Of a stretch of DNA of 10,327 nt, positions 1-5,961 are shown piece by piece. Source of the DNA: JAEELC01 sp963621965 (GTDB lineage: Bacteria; Bacillota_I; Bacilli_A; Acholeplasmatales; Anaeroplasmataceae); the NCBI GenBank assembly GCA_963621965.1, contig CAVFGN010000048.1:1-10327 (forward strand), written 5' to 3'. The translations under genes and the position numbers were made by a program. The notes under the pieces are model-generated. The model was not told the origin of the DNA, searched no databases, and saw only the letters and a program-made list of their open reading frames with translations. Position 1 is the stretch's first letter. The number at the start of each line of letters is the position of its first letter.

Positions 1-39
1 TTCTTTAAATTGATTAAAAAATATATCTTGATTGTCCAT
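1..39 (-). CDS. 5' end of a gene leaving the window (hypothetical)
   Basis: An ATG on the minus strand (bases 37-39) opens a frame that stays open to the window edge, giving MDNQDIFFNQFKE. It lies 36 bases past the terminator hairpin and has the A/T-rich, Shine-Dalgarno-less leader typical of this window, so it probably starts the next transcription unit. Thirteen residues are too few to assign a family. It could also be a chance open stretch. Confidence 0.4.
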   Translation of the reverse strand, partial: MDNQDIFFNQFKE

Positions 40-70
40 AAAAATCTAAATTTTAATTCTATGATAATAA

Positions 71-106
71 AAAGTAAAAGTATGGGGAGACAATCCCCAT
101 ACTTTT
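71..106 (-). terminator. Rho-independent terminator, probably bidirectional
   Basis: A perfect 13-bp stem pairs 76-88 with 94-106 around a 5-base loop. It has a GGGGA/TCCCC core and A/T ends. Read on the minus strand the stem is followed by TTTT-A-CTTTTT, and on the plus strand by T5 then A/T, so it could stop transcription from either side. It begins 8 bases after the stop codon of the acidic ubiquitin-like gene and marks the end of the long minus-strand gene run. Confidence 0.9.
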
Positions 107-113
107 TATATAT

Positions 114-722
114 TTACAAGCCAAGTCTAGCTTGCAATTCTTTTAATTCTTTGCTTGTATAAGCACTCTTATCGATTTCTTGTTCAGATTCAGTACGAGC
201 AATGATTTCATCAAGAATTCGTTTTACTTCTTGCAATTTACGAACTGTAAATTCTTTTGTTTCATCAACATCTACATTTTCCTCAGATTCTTCATCATAA
301 TCTTCATCATAATCCTCTTCACATTCATCATCACATTCTTCATCTTCTTCTGAAGAATCTTCATCTTGTGAACAAGTATGTCCGCAATCTTGCAATTCAG
401 CATTAATGAATTTACCCAACCAATCAGTAATTGTTTTAAGATCATCTTCAGATGCACCAGAGGTAATTTTAGATTTCATATTAGTCATCATAATTACCAA
501 GTCATTGGTAGTAATACCTTTATAAAGTACATCATGTGGCAATCTAGTTTCATCTGAAAGCAATTCTACTTGAGACAAACCTTCATAAAAGGTCATATCA
601 GTGTAATCAACATCATTTATATTTAATGCTGCTTTAAGCTCTGCCAGCGTTTCTGCTCCAGTTTCAATTACTTTAGTCGATTGAGTTTTTGTGTTGATGA
701 TAGTGATTTTACGAGTTTCCAT
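114..722 (-). CDS. Ubiquitin-like (beta-grasp) protein with acidic tail
   Basis: Residues 4-86 look like a small beta-grasp domain of the prokaryotic ubiquitin-like type related to PRTRC protein C. The strand KITIIN is followed by a helix LAELKAAL, then FYEGLSQVELLSDETRLP (residues 45-62), then TTNDLVIMMT and a KSKITSG end. This assignment rests on remembered family patterns. Residues 119-154 are an extreme Asp/Glu stretch containing several Cys, and 156-180 look helical. There is no C-terminal Gly-Gly, and no E1, E2 or JAB protease gene is in view, so conjugation is not implied; a binding or scaffold role is as likely. The ATG has an A/T-only leader without a Shine-Dalgarno sequence. It is the last gene before the 76-106 terminator and lies 52 bases after the gene upstream. 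Confidence 0.85.
   Translation of the reverse strand: METRKITIINTKTQSTKVIETGAETLAELKAALNINDVDYTDMTFYEGLSQVELLSDETRLPHDVLYKGITTNDLVIMMTNMKSKITSGASEDDLKTITDWLGKFINAELQDCGHTCSQDEDSSEEDEECDDECEEDYDEDYDEESEENVDVDETKEFTVRKLQEVKRILDEIIARTESEQEIDKSAYTSKELKELQARLGL
289..312 (-). repeat. Exact 12-bp tandem duplication in the acidic tail
   Basis: TCTTCATCATAA occurs twice back to back (289-300 and 301-312). It encodes repeated Tyr-Asp-Glu-Asp-like units within the acidic tract of the ubiquitin-like protein. Nearby TTC/TCA triplet runs extend the low complexity to about 360. The in-frame unit suggests growth of the tail by slippage. Confidence 0.85.
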
Positions 723-774
723 AATATATAAAATTTAAAAAATGAATAAAAATGTTAAAATTAAAAGGTTAAGT

Positions 775-888
775 TTAATCCATAAAACTTTTATGGTGTT
801 TGTTATCTTCTTTTAAAAGAAGTTCAATTAGTTCTTCTTTTGTCATTTGTTGGTACAACTCTCGTTGTGTTACTATTTTTCTTGACAT
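775..888 (-). CDS. Hypothetical 37-residue phage peptide
   Basis: I read an ATG at 886-888 and a TAA at 775-777, giving a 37-residue, helix-prone, charged peptide that begins MSRKIVTQRELYQQ and continues MTKEELIELLLKED. Its start overlaps the end of the upstream coiled-coil gene by 16 bases, the same tight packing seen across the window, which supports a real gene rather than a gap. The TKEELIELLLKE segment resembles the amphipathic helix of many small phage proteins, but I recognise no named family. A 16-bp palindrome (807-822) lies inside it. Confidence 0.6.
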   Translation of the reverse strand: MSRKIVTQRELYQQMTKEELIELLLKEDNKHHKSFMD

Positions 889-1169
889 ATTTCTAATTGT
901 TTATTTAAAGATTTTAACACATTTGTTAAATGTGATATATTATTTTCAGTCATTTGAAGAAGTTCTTTTTCCATTTCTAATCTTGACTGAATATCTTTAA
1001 TATTATATTTCAATTCTTTAGCTTTAGCTCTAGTAAAGGCTAAAATAACTCCAGTAGTAGGATCATATTTATCATTTTCATGACATTGACTTTTACCACT
1101 GAAAATTTTACCACTATATCTATCTTTTAAAAGACAGATTGTTTTTCGCTCATGGTGAATAAACTGCAT
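873..1169 (-). CDS. Conserved phage protein with C-terminal coiled coil
   Basis: This 98-residue protein belongs to a type often seen in phages. A short N-terminal beta region with KTICLLKD, KIFSGKSQCH (residues 21-30) and DKYDPTTG (33-40) leads into AFTRAKAKE (44-52). A long heptad-like helix (about 53-96) follows and probably forms a coiled coil. Function is unknown; the compact head plus coiled coil suggests an oligomeric or adaptor protein. It ends in TAG directly followed by TAA, one of only two TAG stops in the window. It lies 2 bases after the phosphatase gene and overlaps the 37-residue peptide gene by 16 bases, so it is probably co-transcribed with both. Confidence 0.8.
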   Translation of the reverse strand: MQFIHHERKTICLLKDRYSGKIFSGKSQCHENDKYDPTTGVILAFTRAKAKELKYNIKDIQSRLEMEKELLQMTENNISHLTNVLKSLNKQLEICQEK

Positions 1170-1171
1170 AA

Positions 1172-1954
1172 TTAATATATTAGTGATTCTTTTTTATATT
1201 CAAGACAATCTACCATAATCCTATTATCAGGAAAAATAGTTATGTTATCTGATAATGTATGACCATATATTTGATAATAATTTTTATTTAAGAAAATATT
1301 ACTATAATGTAATCCTTGTTCTCTAATCCAAAAAGGTGAATGAGTAATAGAAGTACCGTAATAATCAAAAGGATCAGCATTTTGAAAAAAGAAAAAACTT
1401 TTAGGATTAGTAATCCATAATTGATTTATAAATCTAGATGCTTCTTCTGGAGTTACATCAAGTTTAATCCATTCATTATTAAAGATATAATATTCGTTAT
1501 CATATATATAAATGTGTTCTCCTTCATACATTTCATTAAAATTATCTATTATTATAATGCGTGGAAATTTATAATTATATTTATACTTTACATACCAAGC
1601 AATAGATAATCCAGCGTGTGTAAATAGACAATTATTATATGAATATGCTGCTTGAAAATAATCTTCATTTTCTTTAAATAAATCATGAATTTTTGGTGCA
1701 TTTAATGTATCAAATCTTGATGTACTAGTTTCATAATAATAAATATAATGAGCATCGTGGTTTCCAAGTAATAAAATCGTTTCTGGATGTTCTTTTTTAA
1801 AATTTATAATATCTAAAAAATTTGATCTTAATTCTTCAAATGAAATATTATGATAAGGGTCAAAATAATCTCCAACAAATATATTAACATAATTAGGTTT
1901 GATTAATTCTTTCCAAACAGTTCTACCATGTATATCGCCTATTATATTAGTCAT
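1172..1954 (-). CDS. Calcineurin-like (PPP-type) metallophosphoesterase
   Basis: The full set of PPP-family metal-site motifs is visible: GDIHGR (residues 6-11, with D7 and H9), GDYFDP (28-33), GNHD (64-67), FTHAG (111-115) and YGHT (230-233). The ordering GDxHG, GDxxDxx, GNHD, HxG, GH is that of serine/threonine phosphatase and ApaH-like enzymes, so a two-metal phosphohydrolase acting on phosphoprotein, nucleotide or RNA-end substrates is expected. At 260 residues the length is normal. All ligands are present, so it should be active; the substrate cannot be read from sequence. Its ATG overlaps the stop of the glycosyltransferase-like gene (ATGA, 1951-1954), which implies coupled translation. 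The central region (about 120-200) is rich in Tyr, Phe and Asn and looks lineage-specific. Confidence 0.92.
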   Translation of the reverse strand: MTNIIGDIHGRTVWKELIKPNYVNIFVGDYFDPYHNISFEELRSNFLDIINFKKEHPETILLLGNHDAHYIYYYETSTSRFDTLNAPKIHDLFKENEDYFQAAYSYNNCLFTHAGLSIAWYVKYKYNYKFPRIIIIDNFNEMYEGEHIYIYDNEYYIFNNEWIKLDVTPEEASRFINQLWITNPKSFFFFQNADPFDYYGTSITHSPFWIREQGLHYSNIFLNKNYYQIYGHTLSDNITIFPDNRIMVDCLEYKKESLIY

Positions 1955-2820
1955 GATAATTCTTTATGTATTTTTTGTTCAAGTTTTGGTAAAATGTCAA
2001 ATTTATGTTCAATACACATTCTACTTACCCAATTTACTATATTAGTATCTGATTTACAAGATCCTAAATGAGTAAATCCTAGTTTTAGCATTTGTTCATT
2101 ACATTCTGACGATGGGAATCCATCCGCTATAATACCTACAGAGTAATGATCTTTCACCAATTGCGTTAAATGTATTTGCTCTAAAACAATATCAAGCCAT
2201 TGTTTTTCATTTACTTTATTAATTTCAGGTAAAAGTCTAAAATATTGTTCAATCCATTTATCTTTTAATTCTTGATTATTAAGTTTAATTAAACTTGTAT
2301 TACACATAAAAGGATTTGCTTTTAATGTGTAATTAAATTCAGATTTAAAAGATTTTTTTAGATTTTTTAATATTTTACCAACAACATTATTTTTCCAAAA
2401 ACTTTGTGGTTCAATAAATGAACATACTAAATCTTCTTTTTTAAATAAAACATAATTAATGGCAGTAGGTTTAATAAAGAACAAATCACCATCAATTAGA
2501 ATCTCATTAAGAGAACATTGCTTTAAAGCTTCAAATTTAATATTAGCTGTAAATCTAGGATCATTAGTTTGAAAATCATTAATTATAATAACTTCATCAT
2601 AAGGAATAAAATCTAATAGCTCAGCTCCTTTTTTATCAGCAAAAAGTTTTATTTTATAACCCCATTCTTGAACAAGAGCTGCTGAATAAGCATAATCTAA
2701 AAGATTAGTTTTTAAACTTGTTTCAAAATTATTAAAATAATTTTCATATAATGGTACTGACCAAAAAGTATGTACAAAAGTTATATCAGTCCCACCATGT
2801 TTTAAGTCCAGATCCATCAT
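1951..2820 (-). CDS. Glycosyltransferase-like protein (DUF6734-like)
   Basis: The 289-residue product starts with a beta strand, FVHTFWS (residues 15-21). After a helix comes a second strand followed by IKLFADKKG (57-65), then a helix leading to ILIDGDLFF (107-115). The DGD (110-112) resembles the DxD metal and sugar-nucleotide site of GT-A folds. The FWS start, 'DKKG' and 'DGD' spacing recalls the DUF6734 family; this is recall and was not searched. A plausible role is sugar transfer to a host surface or phage component. A TTG codon at 2841 would add seven residues; I prefer the ATG pair at 2815-2820. Even so, the start overlaps the upstream gene by 35 bases, and the recognisable domain begins only at about residue 13. 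The end overlaps the phosphatase start by 4 bases. Confidence 0.75.
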   Translation of the reverse strand: MMDLDLKHGGTDITFVHTFWSVPLYENYFNNFETSLKTNLLDYAYSAALVQEWGYKIKLFADKKGAELLDFIPYDEVIIINDFQTNDPRFTANIKFEALKQCSLNEILIDGDLFFIKPTAINYVLFKKEDLVCSFIEPQSFWKNNVVGKILKNLKKSFKSEFNYTLKANPFMCNTSLIKLNNQELKDKWIEQYFRLLPEINKVNEKQWLDIVLEQIHLTQLVKDHYSVGIIADGFPSSECNEQMLKLGFTHLGSCKSDTNIVNWVSRMCIEHKFDILPKLEQKIHKELS

Positions 2821-3244
2821 ATTTATCAGTATTATAATCAACAGTCTTTTGACCTTTTAGAATTTTCCAAATTTTTTGTGCTCGTTTTTCTTCTACCTTT
2901 AAAAGTTTTTCTTGAAAAGCATCAATACTTTCATGTTCAGGTCTATTAAACCATTCATCACCTTCATTATTAAGTTCATGTAAAAGAACAATCAATTCTG
3001 ATATTTTCTTTTGTTTTAACTTTCGTTTACTACCTTCTTCATGAATCAATCCTTCTTTTAAGGCTTGAAGCCCTACTATAAAAAGATCTACAACATAAGC
3101 GTAATCAAAATTACGAAAATTCCATAGCGTTTTCCAAAATCGTTTTAAGTTACGAAAAAACCATTTAATATCTGAAATCCAACAACTTGGGACATAAATT
3201 AAATAGTAATCAAGACAAAACCAAATTTCTGAAAATAGTCTCAT
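2786..3244 (-). CDS. Conserved Trp-rich phage protein, unknown function
   Basis: This 152-residue protein has an aromatic, basic region, IKWFFRNLKRFWKTLWNFRN (residues 26-45), then a DYAYVVDLF segment (47-55). A charged helical middle follows, and it ends in DGSGLKTWWD (143-152). The 'LWNFR..DY.Y' core and 'WWD' end match a family I recall from phages, with no known function. The N-terminus (1-25) is hydrophobic and aromatic but not a clear membrane segment. Its ATG overlaps the stop of the receiver-like gene (ATGA, 3241-3244). Its own C-terminal codons overlap the start of the glycosyltransferase-like gene, so both ends are translationally coupled. Confidence 0.8.
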   Translation of the reverse strand: MRLFSEIWFCLDYYLIYVPSCWISDIKWFFRNLKRFWKTLWNFRNFDYAYVVDLFIVGLQALKEGLIHEEGSKRKLKQKKISELIVLLHELNNEGDEWFNRPEHESIDAFQEKLLKVEEKRAQKIWKILKGQKTVDYNTDKYDGSGLKTWWD

Positions 3245-3558
3245 TGTTTAATAAATTGTTTTAATAGTTTAGTGTTTTTTTCTATTCTATCATTGTCTTT
3301 ACCAAAACAGTGCCATTCTGGCAGTTTTAGTTTTAAATTAATACACAATTGTGTTAAATATTTAATACAATCGTATTCTGTTTTTTCACCATCTATTGTA
3401 CCAAAATAAATTTTATTGGGTAATTTATATTTGTTAATGTAAGTTACAAATGATTTGTAACTTTGTAACCATATAATATCATGATCTTTGTGCAATAGAT
3501 TTATTCTATAATCCAGTTTTGGATCTTTAGATTGATCGAGCCAAATTATTTTTTTCAT
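3241..3558 (-). CDS. Degenerate cyclic-phosphate-processing receiver domain
   Basis: The 105 residues follow the layout of the cREC 'cyclic-phosphate processing receiver' family: IIWLDQSKDP (residues 4-13) where active members have LDDxRxP, then KLPNKIYFGTIDG (45-57), then EYDCIKYLTQLCI (61-73), LPEWHCFGKDNDRI (79-92) and a final helix. In active members as I recall them, the middle strand reads ISFDHDLG; here that segment is IYFGTIDG, so the Asp-His-Asp cluster is missing. The HSxNP element is also altered to HCFGKDN. I infer a non-catalytic or binding version. The TAA stop of the upstream Api92-like gene overlaps this start by one base (TAATG), and the end overlaps the next start by four. 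Confidence 0.7.
   Translation of the reverse strand: MKKIIWLDQSKDPKLDYRINLLHKDHDIIWLQSYKSFVTYINKYKLPNKIYFGTIDGEKTEYDCIKYLTQLCINLKLKLPEWHCFGKDNDRIEKNTKLLKQFIKQ
3441..3469 (-). repeat. Perfect 10-bp inverted repeat plus tandem 8-mer inside a gene
   Basis: AAGTTACAAA (3441-3450) and TTTGTAACTT (3454-3463) form a perfect 10-bp stem with a 3-base loop. TTTGTAAC is repeated in tandem (3454-3461 and 3462-3469). In the transcript, two GUUACAAA copies could compete for one UUUGUAAC partner. It lies within the receiver-like gene. Confidence 0.7.
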
Positions 3559-4124
3559 TAATAGTACATATTGCCTTTATCATCACTATAATATCTACCA
3601 TATAAGTTTTGTCCTGGTTCATCAAATTTCATTTCCCAGTTAAGAGTTGGAAAATCCCTAATCATGGATTGTAGCCATGTTTCTGGAGGACTCCAAGGAG
3701 AATCAATAGTTACATTACAGTATATACAATCTTCATCTTCAGTTATATAAAACCCATATAAAGGACAATCCCATTTTACACCAAAAGTTTTCATATTATA
3801 TTCATACCAACCCACACAGCCATAATGTTTTTGTTGATAATTTTTAGCCTTTTGATAGCTAAAAAGATATTTATTATAATCTTTTTCAGTACTTGATGGA
3901 TTATTATTTTTAAATCTTTCGTATGTATCGGGTCTATTTGTTGTATCCCAATTTTTAAAAGTTTTAGGAATTGGATACCAAGAACTTAAAGTTATAGGTA
4001 CTTTTTTACAAAAAGTATCTAAACTTTTAATGGTTTTACCTTTATATCCTATTTTTCTAAAAAGATTAAACATATCTTCTTTTGGACCTGATATGTTTAA
4101 TTCATTTGAACACCAATTTGGCAT
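3558..4124 (-). CDS. Api92-like protein (DUF1281-type)
   Basis: The protein opens with MPNWCSNELNISG (residues 1-13), the hallmark start of the Api92/DUF1281 family. This family is widespread in phages and plasmids and carries a ferredoxin-like fold in its C-terminal part. Other recognisable features are SWYPIPKTF (48-56), a WYEYN segment near 106-110 followed by FGVKWDCPLYGFY (114-126), and a C-terminal EPGQNLYGRYY. At 188 residues the length is usual. The biochemical role is not established; members are typical accessory proteins. The leader is A/T-only without a Shine-Dalgarno sequence, and the gene begins 4 bases after the DUF2085-type gene stops, so it is part of the same transcript. Confidence 0.85.
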   Translation of the reverse strand: MPNWCSNELNISGPKEDMFNLFRKIGYKGKTIKSLDTFCKKVPITLSSWYPIPKTFKNWDTTNRPDTYERFKNNNPSSTEKDYNKYLFSYQKAKNYQQKHYGCVGWYEYNMKTFGVKWDCPLYGFYITEDEDCIYCNVTIDSPWSPPETWLQSMIRDFPTLNWEMKFDEPGQNLYGRYYSDDKGNMYY

Positions 4125-4128
4125 ATTA

Positions 4129-4407
4129 TTAATAATTTAAGAGTAAAATACAAAATCCTGCTAAAAATCCAGTAATAAATCTTGTAATATTATTACTTTC
4201 AATATTATAATATTCTTGATAACTCCAATCTAAAAAGGTTGGAATACATCCACATAGAATAATATGAAAAGGAACTGTAAAGAAAAATCTCATTACAGTT
4301 CCCATTATTGCTCCTATTATCAATCCTGTACATCTTGCACATAAAGGTAACATATAATTTTTTATTTTTATACCTCTATGTGGTTTTTTATTACAATAAG
4401 GTTTCAT
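4129..4407 (-). CDS. DUF2085-type small membrane protein
   Basis: The 92 residues match DUF2085: YCNKKPHR (residues 4-11), then LPLCARCTG (20-28). A first membrane segment (about 29-43) is followed by a second hydrophobic stretch (47-59) with P56 and D60, then Q64, SNNITRFITG (71-80) and a final membrane segment (80-91). The conserved Cys and His before the first membrane helix could bind metal or form a redox site; this is inference. The function of the family is unknown. It is probably in the host inner membrane. Its start overlaps the stop of the preceding lipoprotein-like gene by four bases (ATGA, 4404-4407), suggesting two envelope proteins made together. Confidence 0.85.
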   Translation of the reverse strand: MKPYCNKKPHRGIKIKNYMLPLCARCTGLIIGAIMGTVMRFFFTVPFHIILCGCIPTFLDWSYQEYYNIESNNITRFITGFLAGFCILLLNY

Positions 4408-4541
4408 CCATTATTAAAAAAACAACAAAACAATATTGCCGTTATTACAATCCACAATGGAATTGATAATACACCATTATGACAAGAACAACTTGTAAAC
4501 AATAATGGTATTAAACATAATTTAAATTTGGTTATGTTCAT
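4404..4541 (-). CDS. Small lipoprotein-like membrane peptide (45 residues)
   Basis: Reading the minus strand from the ATG at 4539-4541 gives 45 residues ending in TGA at 4404-4406. It begins MNITKFKLCLIPLLFTSC, a short basic start, a hydrophobic core and a Thr-Ser-Cys that could be a lipobox (lipidated Cys18). After SCHNG comes a second hydrophobic stretch (VLSIPLWIVITAILFCCFF, residues 24-42), likely a membrane helix. Coupling supports it: the start overlaps the upstream gene by 20 bases and its TGA is shared with the DUF2085 start as ATGA. Without it there would be an odd 114-bp gap. Function is unknown; an envelope or lysis-accessory role is possible. The lipobox is non-ideal (Phe at -3). 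Confidence 0.75.
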   Translation of the reverse strand: MNITKFKLCLIPLLFTSCSCHNGVLSIPLWIVITAILFCCFFNNG

Positions 4542-4908
4542 AACGATATGCTAATTCTCTAATATATTGCCATTTAAATTTATTAATTGGCTCATTTTCA
4601 AATGATTTATAAATGATACAATTATATAAATGTTCAATGGACATATCTTTTAACAAAATTTGTTCGCCTTGCGCCGTATAACGTACTAAAGAATTTCGTA
4701 TTTCATCAAATGGTGAATCAGTATAAATACTTATGTTTTTAGCTGGTTCTTTATTTACACTTGTTCGCATATAATCCGAGCCACCATCTAACATATAAGT
4801 TTCACCATTTTTATCAACATGAGTAACATAATTATGTCTGTGAACAGAAGTTAAAATAGTTCCATCAGGAGTTTGTATTCTACTTACTAATAATTCTTTT
4901 TCAAACAT
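4522..4908 (-). CDS. Conserved phage protein ('TPDGT..HRH..DKNGETY' family)
   Basis: This 128-residue protein carries a signature I recall from many phage and mobile-element hypothetical proteins: RIQTPDGTILTSVHRHNY (residues 10-27), followed by HVDKNGETYMLDGGSDYMR (30-48). A more variable middle (SIYTDSPFDEIRNSL, 60-74) and a helical end with ELAYRYE (118-124) follow. The His-rich turn (H23, H25, H30) with Asp32 and Asp41 could hold a metal, but no enzyme activity is known and this is inference. Its first bases overlap the membrane beta-domain gene stop by 8. Its last bases encode the start of the lipoprotein-like peptide in another frame. Confidence 0.85.
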   Translation of the reverse strand: MFEKELLVSRIQTPDGTILTSVHRHNYVTHVDKNGETYMLDGGSDYMRTSVNKEPAKNISIYTDSPFDEIRNSLVRYTAQGEQILLKDMSIEHLYNCIIYKSFENEPINKFKWQYIRELAYRYEHNQI

Positions 4909-5140
4909 AAAAATGTACTTTATGATAAAGTTTTAAAAATTCCTTTTTTTCAACAGCTTTTATTTGACCTTTATGATTAAAATATACATATTTTTTTGTT
5001 ACAGTTTTTATATAAACAAGTATATTTTCATCTTCTTTAAGGGCAAATACATCTCCTTTTTCTATTTTATTACAATATAACCAATATGTTACTGCAAATA
5101 ATACACAGAAAATTATTAATATAATTAATCCTATACTCAT
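4901..5140 (-). CDS. Membrane-anchored small beta-domain protein
   Basis: The 79 residues consist of an N-terminal membrane segment (about 3-22, SIGLIILIIFCVLFAVTYWL) followed by a compact beta-rich domain. That domain has KGDVFALKEDENI (28-40), YIKTVTKKYVYFNHKG (43-58) and VEKKEFLKLY (63-72). The pattern 'GDVF ... V.I... YV.... G ... E..F...Y' is shared with the protein at 7755-8069 and suggests a small SH3/KOW-like barrel facing the cytoplasm. I infer the two are paralogues; this one lacks the NPFE-containing insert. The function is unknown. It starts 1 base past the stop of the next upstream gene, so it is co-transcribed. Confidence 0.8.
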   Translation of the reverse strand: MSIGLIILIIFCVLFAVTYWLYCNKIEKGDVFALKEDENILVYIKTVTKKYVYFNHKGQIKAVEKKEFLKLYHKVHFYV

Positions 5141-5141
5141 T

Positions 5142-5606
5142 TTATTTATTTTTAAGGGTTAAAAGACATTTAATTGGTATAGAAGTATAACCTTCTTTTG
5201 GTATAAAACTAACAACAATTTCTAATTGATCTGAATTAGTTTCTATAAAAGTATTTACTTTAAATCCACCTGTAGATATTGTATAATTCACGTCTTCTTT
5301 TAGATTATATTGATTTATAGCACCTTCTATAGCTTCTTTAATAAGATTGTTTATAGTTTTTTTAATTGAGTCTTTAGATACTGATACTAATTGTTCACCA
5401 TTAAAGTATTCCCAATTTAATTCTTTCATTATTTCAACAACTTTATCAAAATCAAATAATTCATCATAAATAATATCATCAATTAAAAAATTTATTGTTT
5501 GATCATATTCTGATTTATTTTGAAAGTGATCAAGTCTATTTAAAGCTTCTTCAACTGAAAGTATTCCACATTTTACTTTTTCAAGTATATCTTTTTTAAT
5601 ATTCAT
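5142..5606 (-). CDS. Conserved phage protein ('LNWEYF..STGGF' family)
   Basis: Of 154 residues, the first 45 or so are helical and charged (GILSVEEALNRL). The rest resembles a hypothetical family often seen in gut phages: FDFDKVVEIMKELNWEYF (residues 51-68), a helix with SIKKTINNLIKEAI (80-93), then TISTGGFKV (109-117) and a beta-rich C-terminus with LEIVVSFIP (128-136). The Trp-centred motif and the GGF turn suggest one alpha/beta domain. No activity is known. The ATG shares its last base with the stop of the upstream gene (TAATG, 5604-5608). Confidence 0.8.
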   Translation of the reverse strand: MNIKKDILEKVKCGILSVEEALNRLDHFQNKSEYDQTINFLIDDIIYDELFDFDKVVEIMKELNWEYFNGEQLVSVSKDSIKKTINNLIKEAIEGAINQYNLKEDVNYTISTGGFKVNTFIETNSDQLEIVVSFIPKEGYTSIPIKCLLTLKNK

Positions 5607-5935
5607 TACTTTTTAATTTTTGAATATAAATGTTTAATGAGATTAAATTGAGAGCCAAAAACTGTAAAGAAAAAATCAACATCTACCAATTCTAATTTAT
5701 TATTAGCACAATATAATGTGGCAGTTACAATATCTTGGTTTAAATATATTTGTGTAATTGTAACCTGTTCTGGGTTTGTATTAAAATAATTAGAATAAGT
5801 AATTGGTTTGTTTTTCTTAAATATAATTGGGTTTTCTTTTGTAGCATTTAATGCTTGAAGACATTCTTTAATAAGAATGGGTTCAGAATGCATTAGTACT
5901 TCATAATTTTTAAAGTATTGTTCAATTTTATTCAT
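5606..5935 (-). CDS. Hypothetical phage protein
   Basis: I recognise no family in this 109-residue protein. An N-terminal helix (residues 1-12) and LIKECLQALNA (21-31) precede a beta-rich part containing VTITQIYLNQDIVTATLYCA (58-77), LELVDVDFFFTVFGS (81-95) and a basic helical end. It has no membrane segment or Cys cluster. Its position in the coupled run (TAATG with the next gene) and a clean full-length frame support a real gene. The start codon directly follows a small hairpin (5937-5956). Confidence 0.75.
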   Translation of the reverse strand: MNKIEQYFKNYEVLMHSEPILIKECLQALNATKENPIIFKKNKPITYSNYFNTNPEQVTITQIYLNQDIVTATLYCANNKLELVDVDFFFTVFGSQFNLIKHLYSKIKK

Positions 5936-5936
5936 A

Positions 5937-5956
5937 TGTTCAGTTTTTTTTGAACA
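5937..5956 (-). repeat. Small inverted repeat next to a start codon
   Basis: TGTTCA (5937-5942) and TGAACA (5951-5956) flank an 8-base loop; in the minus-strand transcript the loop is A-rich. The repeat ends one base before the ATG of the 5606-5935 gene and takes up most of a 26-bp gap. It could modulate initiation or be chance. Confidence 0.4.
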
Positions 5957-5961
5957 AGAGT

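Noticed and set aside
272..457. 61-residue Met/Lys-rich minus-strand frame
   Set aside because: It is the frame-shifted shadow of the acidic repeat tract of the ubiquitin-like gene.
873..875. Possible recoding of TAG (code 15) as in some gut phages
   Set aside because: TAG is followed at once by TAA here, and all other genes are full-length with TAA, TGA or TAG stops, so recoding is not needed.
800..1000. 66-residue plus-strand frame with a hydrophobic region
   Set aside because: It lies opposite the 37-residue and coiled-coil genes, which have better packing and family support; no other plus-strand gene is present.
1421..1609. 62-residue plus-strand frame rich in Ile and Phe
   Set aside because: It is the antisense shadow of the A/T-rich middle of the PPP phosphatase.
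2821..2841. TTG start adding seven residues to the glycosyltransferase-like protein
   Set aside because: It deepens the overlap with the upstream gene and adds residues outside the fold; the ATG pair at 2815-2820 is simpler.
5943..5950. T-run after a short stem as a terminator
   Set aside because: The T-run is the loop, not a tail, and on the minus strand it is an A-run; the 6-bp stem is too weak to end transcription.
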